Positions 57,154 to 64,000 of a stretch of 64,000 nt of DNA are shown one piece after another; the stretch's first letter is position 1, and each line of letters begins with the position of its first letter. The notes under the pieces are model-generated. The model saw only the letters and a program-made list of their open reading frames with translations, was not told the DNA's origin and searched no databases. A program made the translations under genes and the position numbers. The stretch lies in the NCBI GenBank assembly GCA_903894155.1, contig CAITPF010000010.1, positions 1 through 64,000 of the forward strand, in the 5' to 3' direction. The stretch is from an uncultured beta proteobacterium (GTDB lineage: Bacteria > Pseudomonadota > Gammaproteobacteria > Burkholderiales > Burkholderiaceae_B).

Positions 57154-57342
57154 GATGGTTGTCGTCTCCGGATGATCATCGGGCTGGGTGCCTTGCGCCG
57201 GCCCCGGTCGCGCATGCTGCGGCTAGCTGGCACACCATCATAATGAATTAATGCGTCGCGCTACAGGGAATTTCCGAAGGATCCCGATCGAGCGGCGCAT
57301 GATGTCCAAACCTGGATTTGTTTTCCCGGTAGCGATTCGAAC

Positions 57343-58080
57343 TTATTGATCCAGATCCACGCAATGGTGATCCTGAAGACGTTCGCCGGCAACGCCCTTC
57401 TCCAGGGTCCCGATTCCTGTCAATAGCAGGAAATTGTCCGGATCAAGATTGACCAGTCCCATCCCGGCAAAGGCGATATTGCCTTTCTCCTGATCGATTT
57501 TTTCGTTTGCCGTGACGAAGAGATTTTCCTTTTTCAGTTCGTTGAGCGTTAGCTTCTTGTAGAAGAAATGATAAGTGGCGATCTCCACAGCCGTTTCAGA
57601 CCACTGTCCGTTCAATTGATTGACCGGCAGGCTGGCAATGATTTTGCGCGCTTCGGACGACAGGCAGGAAATGTGGATGTGCAGCTGATCCTGGGTCCGC
57701 GCGTTAATTGCGTTCACGGCCAGGGAGATCATGTGCTCCTTGATGGGTCTGTTTAGCCGCTGCGTCATAAACCCCCTGGATTGCCATGCATGGTAAAAAT
57801 GGTTGGGTTCCGTGGCCTGTTGCAACCTGGCATCCTCAATACCAGTGACCTTGCCTGTCGGTATCAGCAAATATTGATACGGATCACTATTTGTCTTGTA
57901 GATCGCATAGTCATCATCGAGGTTCACCATGGCGCACGGGCCATACACATCGTCCGTTTTGTATGCAGGCACGCAGACCCCGCCAATTTCCTTCCATAAA
58001 AAATCGCGATCGGCTCGTGCAGCGTTGCTGTACATCAGGAGAAATAAAGAGCACAGAAAAAATTTGGCAATAAGTTTCAT
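57343..58080 (-). CDS. CDP-diacylglycerol diphosphatase-like (Cdh) secreted protein
   Basis: Signal peptide MKLIAKFFLCSLFLLMYSNAARA; HIT-like QDQLHIHISCLS; VCVPA...PCAMV; start set to MKLIAK. Confidence 0.75.
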   Translation of the reverse strand: MKLIAKFFLCSLFLLMYSNAARADRDFLWKEIGGVCVPAYKTDDVYGPCAMVNLDDDYAIYKTNSDPYQYLLIPTGKVTGIEDARLQQATEPNHFYHAWQSRGFMTQRLNRPIKEHMISLAVNAINARTQDQLHIHISCLSSEARKIIASLPVNQLNGQWSETAVEIATYHFFYKKLTLNELKKENLFVTANEKIDQEKGNIAFAGMGLVNLDPDNFLLLTGIGTLEKGVAGERLQDHHCVDLDQ

Positions 58081-58133
58081 CGAATATTCCGCAAAGTCAT
58101 GAATCGGTACGGGGCACTCCCGGGGCATCTGAA

Positions 58134-59129
58134 TCACGGACCGCTCTGGCCCTGTTTGCGCTGTGGCGTCGTGGTACCCAGGGGGACGGTCAGCGCAAGA
58201 AAGATCGCGTAACCCTGCGTGCGGTTATCCGCCCAAAGTTCCTTGTAGGCCCGCAGGTTGAGTGAGGCCGACTGGCCGTTGACGTCAAAAAGATAGCTCA
58301 CCTGGGGCCCGAAGCCGCCGACCTGCGACAGGTAGGGCCCGACCAGGTTGCCGCTGCCGGTGTCGCCGGTCAACTGGTAATAGACGTACCCGGCGACGCC
58401 AGCCGCCCAGTGTTCTCCGATGACCTTGGATGCGCTCCAGTCCAGATGGGAGTCGACGCCGCTTTTGACGTTGGTCGCGGGGTTCAGGAAGTTGTAGGTC
58501 AGACCGGCGACCGCGGAGAACTCCAGCCCCGTCGACGCGTTGTAATACGTGTAGCCGCCGCCCCAGTCGAGCGCACCGTGGCCGATGCCCGGATTGGCAA
58601 GGCTTTCGGAGTTGTAGCGCCCCGTGGGGATATTGCCCGTCAGGTAGGTCATCCAGTTGTGGTTGCCGCTGTTCCACGCAATGCTTGCGAAGGGGCTGAG
58701 GTCGGTGCCGCCCCAAACGGATTCGCCTCGCCCGGTGTCGCTGCGGGTGGCCGATGTGCTTGTTTCGGTCGTGGTGCGCGCCTGGCCGGAGCCCCACGAG
58801 ACCGCAAGAAAGGGCGTGCCGCCCAGGATCGTGGTCTCGAACGCATATCCCGGCTGCACGTAGACGATCGGCGAAAACGATTTGGTGCCCGTCGTGATGG
58901 TCGAACCCTTTTGCGTCCTTTTCGATGAATCGGTGCTGCCGTTGTAGTAGTACGGGTTGACGGACAGCGTCCACCCCGGGGTGTCGGGGACGGCGGCCAT
59001 GCTGGCGAACTGTCCGGATTGCCAGAAGGGCGTGCCGCCTTCATCGGCTTGCGCAATGCCTGTCGACGCGATGGCCAGAAGCCCCGCCGTGATCGCCCGC
59101 CCCGCCGCGATGCGCGCCTTCAGTGGCAA
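58134..59129 (-). CDS. outer-membrane transporter-like protein (phenol MetA-pathway family)
   Basis: Signal peptide, barrel-like alternating pattern, NPYYYNGSTDSSK, VWGGTDLSPFASIAWNSGNHNWMTYLTGNIPTGRY; TTG start after GGGAGATAAA proposed. Confidence 0.7.
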   Translation of the reverse strand: MPLKARIAAGRAITAGLLAIASTGIAQADEGGTPFWQSGQFASMAAVPDTPGWTLSVNPYYYNGSTDSSKRTQKGSTITTGTKSFSPIVYVQPGYAFETTILGGTPFLAVSWGSGQARTTTETSTSATRSDTGRGESVWGGTDLSPFASIAWNSGNHNWMTYLTGNIPTGRYNSESLANPGIGHGALDWGGGYTYYNASTGLEFSAVAGLTYNFLNPATNVKSGVDSHLDWSASKVIGEHWAAGVAGYVYYQLTGDTGSGNLVGPYLSQVGGFGPQVSYLFDVNGQSASLNLRAYKELWADNRTQGYAIFLALTVPLGTTTPQRKQGQSGP

Positions 59130-59215
59130 TTTATCTCCCCCATGACAATAATCCCAAGGGCTATGATAATGCGCCACACGGTATCCTGCCGTCGCCTGGG
59201 CTCGCCGGGAGGCCA

Positions 59216-60007
59216 ATGATGGTTCGAATGTTCATCCGCGCCTGCTTGATCGCAGCAACGCTTGTCGGTGCGACCGCTGTCGCCCAAACCGGGCCGACCG
59301 TGCTTCGTGCGACCTATATCGCGCAGAATCCCGTCCAGGCGTTTGTCGACCCTGCGAGCGGCCGTGTGCGAGGCCCAGCCGCCGACATCACCCGCGCGCT
59401 CGCGCAGCAACTCGGTGTGCCCTGGACGATCTCTGGCGCGCCGGGCGCCGTGGGTGTCATCGAGCGCGTCGTGCGCGGCGAAGCGGACATCGGCTTCGTG
59501 GCGTTCGACCCGCTGCGTGCGGTCGACGTGGATTTCTCGCAGGCCTACTCGCTTTCGCAGAACGCGTACCTGGTGGCCGACGCATCGCCGCTGCATCGTG
59601 CCGCGGATGTCGATGCGCCCGATGTGCGCATCGGCGTTCGCAAGGGCGATGCCGGCGAATTCTTTCTCACGCGAACGCTCAGGAACGCGACGCTCTTGCG
59701 CGACGACGCCGGCAGCCTTGAAGACGCGGCGCGGCAACTGCGCGCAGGAGCGATCAGCGCTTATGCGGCCAACCGGCACCGGCTCACGGGCTTCGTCGCG
59801 ACCACGCCTGGATATCGCATTCTCGAGGGCAATTTCTACCCCGTCGAACAGGCGATCGCCGTGCGCAAGGGCAATACCGTCATGCTAGGCGTTCTCAATA
59901 CGTTTCTGGATCAGGCGCGCGTGTCTGGCTTGATCGCGACCTCGATCAGCCAGGCCGGGTTGAGCGGAGTGGACGTGGCGCCTGCGCCGGTTGCGCGCAA
60001 GAACTGA
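59216..60007 (+). CDS. periplasmic amino-acid-type substrate-binding protein (SBP family 3)
   Basis: Signal peptide, GPAADITRALAQQLGVPWTI, VVRGEADIGFVAFDPLRAVDVDFSQAY. Confidence 0.85.
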   Translation: MMVRMFIRACLIAATLVGATAVAQTGPTVLRATYIAQNPVQAFVDPASGRVRGPAADITRALAQQLGVPWTISGAPGAVGVIERVVRGEADIGFVAFDPLRAVDVDFSQAYSLSQNAYLVADASPLHRAADVDAPDVRIGVRKGDAGEFFLTRTLRNATLLRDDAGSLEDAARQLRAGAISAYAANRHRLTGFVATTPGYRILEGNFYPVEQAIAVRKGNTVMLGVLNTFLDQARVSGLIATSISQAGLSGVDVAPAPVARKN

Positions 60008-60130
60008 CGCCTGGGGAAATCGAGGCGCCCGCGCAAGGCGATTGCCAGGAGTTTGATCCAGTGCAAACCGCAGGCGCGGTTATGGGCGCAGGCGTCAATC
60101 GCACGCGACTCCCAGCCGTAGAATCAGGGC

Positions 60131-62983
60131 ATGGGAAGGATCGCGCGGCGCTGTGCGGTTTGGACGGTAGTCGTCTGCTCGACGCCGGCGCTGGCGGTTA
60201 ACGTCAACGATCCCTACCTCCAGACAAACTACGCCAACAACCTTCCGAACTTTTACGATTCGGCCAATGCCTGGCCAAGCGTTGCATCGCTCGGGCTGTT
60301 TAACGCCGCCGGCATCGGGCAAGGCTGCACCGGCACGCTGATCAACTCGCGCACGATCCTGACCGCGGCGCACTGCCTTTCGGCGAATACGACACAAGGC
60401 ACCGCGGCATTCTCAAACTCGGCTGCGTCTGCGGGCACGCCAAACGATCGCACGCTGGGTGGGGCGCTGGCGCATTCGCTCTACAGCGGCACCTTCACTT
60501 ACGATATTGCACTCGTCACCGTCGCGCAGCCCATCACCGCGCTCACCCCGGTGCGCATCGCCGTGCCGTCGGATTTTGCCGATCCCACGAAGCTGGTGGG
60601 GCAAGTGGCGACCATCGTCGGATACGGTGCTGCGGGTACTGGCACGCAACCAGGCACGCCGATCTCAGTCACCGATCCGGTCACGGGCAAAGTCACAACG
60701 ACGACCCTGTTGCCTGGCGCGGGCGACGGCAAGCGGCGCGTTGTCGTGACCAAGATCGGCGCGATCGGCACCACGGCGGCGGGCGTTCCCCGCGTGATCA
60801 CGGCCCAGTTCCTCAATCCTGCGGTCGACAAATCCGCGCCCGTGCTGCAAGGGCAACCCGAGAAGGGCGACAGCGGCGGCCCGCTGCTTGTTCAGGTCGG
60901 ATCGCAATGGATCCAGATCGGCACCGTCGGCGGCGGCCCCTCAGGCTATGGCTCGACCGACACCTGGACCTGGATCGCCGACCACAGCGCCTGGCTGACG
61001 AAAAACAATCCGTGGCAAAGCGTGACCAGCAAGGCCGGGACCTTCAACTGGAACGCGCCCGGCGCCTGGTCCACGGGCGAGGTACCCAATAATCAGGACG
61101 GCAGTCTCGTCAGTGCCAGCCGGTCGCTGGGGCGCTTCTTTGAAGTCAACGTCAATACGCCGACGACATTGACTGTCAACATGAGCGCGACCGTGGACAA
61201 GCTCGCGATCGATCATCCGTCGGCCAGCGTTTCCGTCAGCGCGGGCCAGACGCTTTCTTCCGTGCTCGACACGACGTTAAATCGAGGCACTCTTGACGTG
61301 GCGGGCACGCTTTCCGCAGGGACGCTGCTTGCAGATGGAACACCCGACGTACTCTCGCGGGTGGTCGTGGCGGGCGGCCTGCTATCGGGCACCGGCAAGC
61401 TCACCGCAACCAATGGCGTCGTGCAGACCGGAGGGATCATCGCGCCGGGCTCCGCCGCCGCGACGGGCACGCTGACGATCGCCGGCAATTTCGTCCAGCA
61501 GGCGGGCGCAACCCTGCTTTCGCGCCTGAGCGCCACGCATTCATCTGATCTCGTGGTGACTGGCTCCGCCGCCCTGGGCGGAAACCTGTTGATCGGCGGC
61601 ATCACGGGCCAGAAACCCTCGACGGATTTGACTTATACCGTCCTGACGGCCGATAGTCGATCCGGAACTTTTGTATCGGTGAAATCGACCCTTGCCTTTC
61701 TCGCACCCACAGCCGTCTACGGCAACCAGACCGTTGCGGTATCGCTTGCGCGCAATGACCAGCCTCTTGAGGCTGTCGCCACCCATGCGTCCGATACGGG
61801 CGTGGCCAAGGCGCTCGACAAGCTGTCGCCCGGCAATCCGGTGGTGAGCCAGCTCGTCACGCGTGCCACGGTGTCGTCGACCCAGGTCGATTCCACGACC
61901 AAGGCGCTGATCATCGAGGCGCTCGGAAGCGAGAGCGCGGCCGACGCCCTCCTTGAGGAGTCCGACGCTCAGAACGACCTTGCGCTCTCGTCGCTTGCGG
62001 GCGAAGGTCTGGTCGCCGCGCAAAACCTGGCGTTTTCCAACGCATCGCTGTTCGTCGAAGGCATTCGCCAGCAGTCACAGAGCTGGCTCATCGGCATGCC
62101 AGTGCCCGGGGCTGCGATCGCGGGCAAGTCAGGCGGATCGTCGGCCTGGCTCAACGTTCAGGGCGGCTCGGGCCTGCTGCGCGGCGACGGCACCAACTAC
62201 GGCATCAACAGCGGCGGCGTCAACGTGCAACTGGGCGCCAATTACCAGATCAATACGCAGGCAATGGTCGGCGTGGCGATCGGCGGCTCGAACAGCACGT
62301 TCTCGGTTTCGGATCTGTCGACCACCGGTAACCTCAGCACGGTCAATCTCGGCATTTACGGAATCGCGCGACACGCGGATTTCTACGCTGCCGGCACGTT
62401 GGCCTATGCGCGCAACAGCGCCACCACGAACCGGACGGTCACCGTGTTCGATCTCAACGACCGGCAGAAGGCGAGCTTCAATATCGACACGCTCTCGGCC
62501 CGGCTCGAGCTTGGCTACCGCGCCGAAACTCCTCTGGTGACCATCACGCCCTTTGCGGCAGTCGAGCCGACCTGGCTGTGGCAATCGGCGTTTTCGGAGT
62601 CACGACAGACTGGGGGCAACAGCGACACCAGCCTCGGGTTGAATGTCAGGGCACAGCAAACCACCTCGCTGCCAGCAAGCCTGGGCCTGCAGTTCGATCG
62701 TCGCATCGATCTGGAAAGCGGCTGGAGCATCAGCCCTGTCGTGCGCGCAGCGTGGATCCGCGAGTTCATGCCGCAGCGGAGCATCAACGCGGAGTTGCAG
62801 ATGGCCCCCGGCGAGACATTCACTTCATACGGCCTGAGCGCCGCGACTAACGTCGCGCAGTTCAGCCTCGGATTGCTCGTCACAGATAACAAGACCGTCT
62901 CGAGCTATGTCTCGGGCACAGCCTATGCCTCGGACCGCGGCCAGGCCTGGCAGGCGCAGCTGGGCGTGAACATCAGGTTCTGA
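60131..62983 (+). CDS. autotransporter with trypsin-like (S1) serine protease passenger
   Basis: Triad motifs TILTAAHC, DIALV, GDSGGPLLV; C-terminal autotransporter-like barrel ending ...WQAQLGVNIRF. Confidence 0.9.
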   Translation: MGRIARRCAVWTVVVCSTPALAVNVNDPYLQTNYANNLPNFYDSANAWPSVASLGLFNAAGIGQGCTGTLINSRTILTAAHCLSANTTQGTAAFSNSAASAGTPNDRTLGGALAHSLYSGTFTYDIALVTVAQPITALTPVRIAVPSDFADPTKLVGQVATIVGYGAAGTGTQPGTPISVTDPVTGKVTTTTLLPGAGDGKRRVVVTKIGAIGTTAAGVPRVITAQFLNPAVDKSAPVLQGQPEKGDSGGPLLVQVGSQWIQIGTVGGGPSGYGSTDTWTWIADHSAWLTKNNPWQSVTSKAGTFNWNAPGAWSTGEVPNNQDGSLVSASRSLGRFFEVNVNTPTTLTVNMSATVDKLAIDHPSASVSVSAGQTLSSVLDTTLNRGTLDVAGTLSAGTLLADGTPDVLSRVVVAGGLLSGTGKLTATNGVVQTGGIIAPGSAAATGTLTIAGNFVQQAGATLLSRLSATHSSDLVVTGSAALGGNLLIGGITGQKPSTDLTYTVLTADSRSGTFVSVKSTLAFLAPTAVYGNQTVAVSLARNDQPLEAVATHASDTGVAKALDKLSPGNPVVSQLVTRATVSSTQVDSTTKALIIEALGSESAADALLEESDAQNDLALSSLAGEGLVAAQNLAFSNASLFVEGIRQQSQSWLIGMPVPGAAIAGKSGGSSAWLNVQGGSGLLRGDGTNYGINSGGVNVQLGANYQINTQAMVGVAIGGSNSTFSVSDLSTTGNLSTVNLGIYGIARHADFYAAGTLAYARNSATTNRTVTVFDLNDRQKASFNIDTLSARLELGYRAETPLVTITPFAAVEPTWLWQSAFSESRQTGGNSDTSLGLNVRAQQTTSLPASLGLQFDRRIDLESGWSISPVVRAAWIREFMPQRSINAELQMAPGETFTSYGLSAATNVAQFSLGLLVTDNKTVSSYVSGTAYASDRGQAWQAQLGVNIRF

Positions 62984-63450
62984 GTGCCGCAATGAGGCAA
63001 GGCTGCACTCAAGGCGTACTTGGGAAACGCCCTCGCACGGCCGTTCCCGCGCGATGAATCCATGAGATTTCGCAGGCGATGTTGCAAATAGTTGCGCGAT
63101 CACGATTGACTTCATCTTTTTGGGTGCTAGCATAAATCTCCTAGGCTGTCTGTAAAACCCGAGTTCGTGAAGCAATAACACCCTCACCCCCTCGCCCTAC
63201 ACGCACCCGCTTCTGCGGAAGCTGCAACGGCACCGCCCCGACTTTTCGCGTATAGGTCGGGCCGCACCGCACAACTTCTTCTCACGATCCCCCGCCCAGT
63301 CAGGTGGTGGCATTTTCGTCCCCGCGCGTCGGTGTCAGCCGAATGCTGCGAACAAAAAGGAGCCTGTCAACCGAATCATTCCTGAGGACCGTCGCACCGG
63401 AACTATCCCCGGGGTGATCGGTTGACGGGAGGCTCGCGTGACCGTGAAGC

Positions 63451-64000
63451 ATGAGAACCCTGGTCATCATCCCGATCATCCATACCGAGCAGGATATGGG
63501 CTCGCTGCTGAGCGAAATCAAGCGCGAGTATGTGTCGCGCTACGGGCTCGCGCAATGGGATTCCCACCTGAACTCGATTGCCGAGATCTGGGATGGCATC
63601 CGCCGGATGATCCTCGACTTCGATTTGCCCTATGCAAGCGTTCGCCTTTTTCAGGATGGATTGCCCCTATGCGGCAAGGAGGCTGAAATCGTCCGGGATG
63701 TCGCAGCACGCGGAAGCAAGAACCACCAGCTGCTTGCCGAGATCGCCGGGCGCGGTGCCCGACTCATGGGGACCGAAGACCCCCAGTTGTTGCTGCAGGA
63801 ATATCAATTCCTCCAGGGCGCGCTCAGGGATATGCAGAGCGAGGAGGGGGAGCAACGATGGAAGCAGCAAAGCCAGCGACTTCTGGCTGATCGTGATCAG
63901 TTTATCGCGGCGCGCATTAACGACACGCTATTGCCAAACGAAATCGGGCTGCTGTTTCTCGGCATGGCCCATCAGATCGAACCAATGCTCTCCAGCGACA
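63451..64000 (+). CDS. hypothetical protein, truncated by right window edge
   Basis: ATG frame MRTLVIIPIIHTEQDMGSLLSEIKREYVSRYGLAQWDSHLNSIAEIWDGIRR... open with no stop to the edge; absent from the ORF track because it has no stop. Confidence 0.7.
   Translation, partial: MRTLVIIPIIHTEQDMGSLLSEIKREYVSRYGLAQWDSHLNSIAEIWDGIRRMILDFDLPYASVRLFQDGLPLCGKEAEIVRDVAARGSKNHQLLAEIAGRGARLMGTEDPQLLLQEYQFLQGALRDMQSEEGEQRWKQQSQRLLADRDQFIAARINDTLLPNEIGLLFLGMAHQIEPMLSSD

Overview
The window is high-GC bacterial chromosome of Burkholderiales/Alcaligenaceae-like character (inferred from gene content, in particular four orphan Bug/TctC periplasmic receptors). It is densely coding on both strands. I saw no rRNA, tRNA, CRISPR array or transposase. 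Main blocks: (1) a minus-strand cluster of Bug receptor, polysaccharide deacetylase, gamma-glutamyltransferase and PaiB-like protein; (2) a DapA-like / Bug / SDR / D-tartrate-dehydratase-like / Fe-ADH cluster; (3) soluble inorganic pyrophosphatase divergent from a membrane H+-pyrophosphatase; (4) a methylated-amine region with soxBDAG sarcosine oxidase divergent from an N-carbamoylsarcosine-amidase-like gene, a polyamine-type ABC transporter whose binding-protein gene appears reduced to a 37-codon remnant, a GlxA/AraC regulator, an M19 dipeptidase and a BetC-like choline sulfatase; (5) a TbpB-like lipoprotein translationally coupled to a Slam-like (type XI secretion) outer-membrane protein; (6) a phenylacetate catabolon (paaX, paaN-G-I-K, liv-type SBP, paaABCDE) with a divergent livHMGF operon in which LivF carries an N-terminal hemerythrin-like domain; (7) a trypsin-like serine protease autotransporter. 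The items I would check first are the hemerythrin-LivF fusion, the Slam/TbpB-like pair, two unrelated 17-bp-period intergenic tandem repeats (one duplicating the betC start-codon region), the SBP remnant, and a PaaX-operator-like site. All product calls come from reading translations and recalled family motifs; no database search was run.
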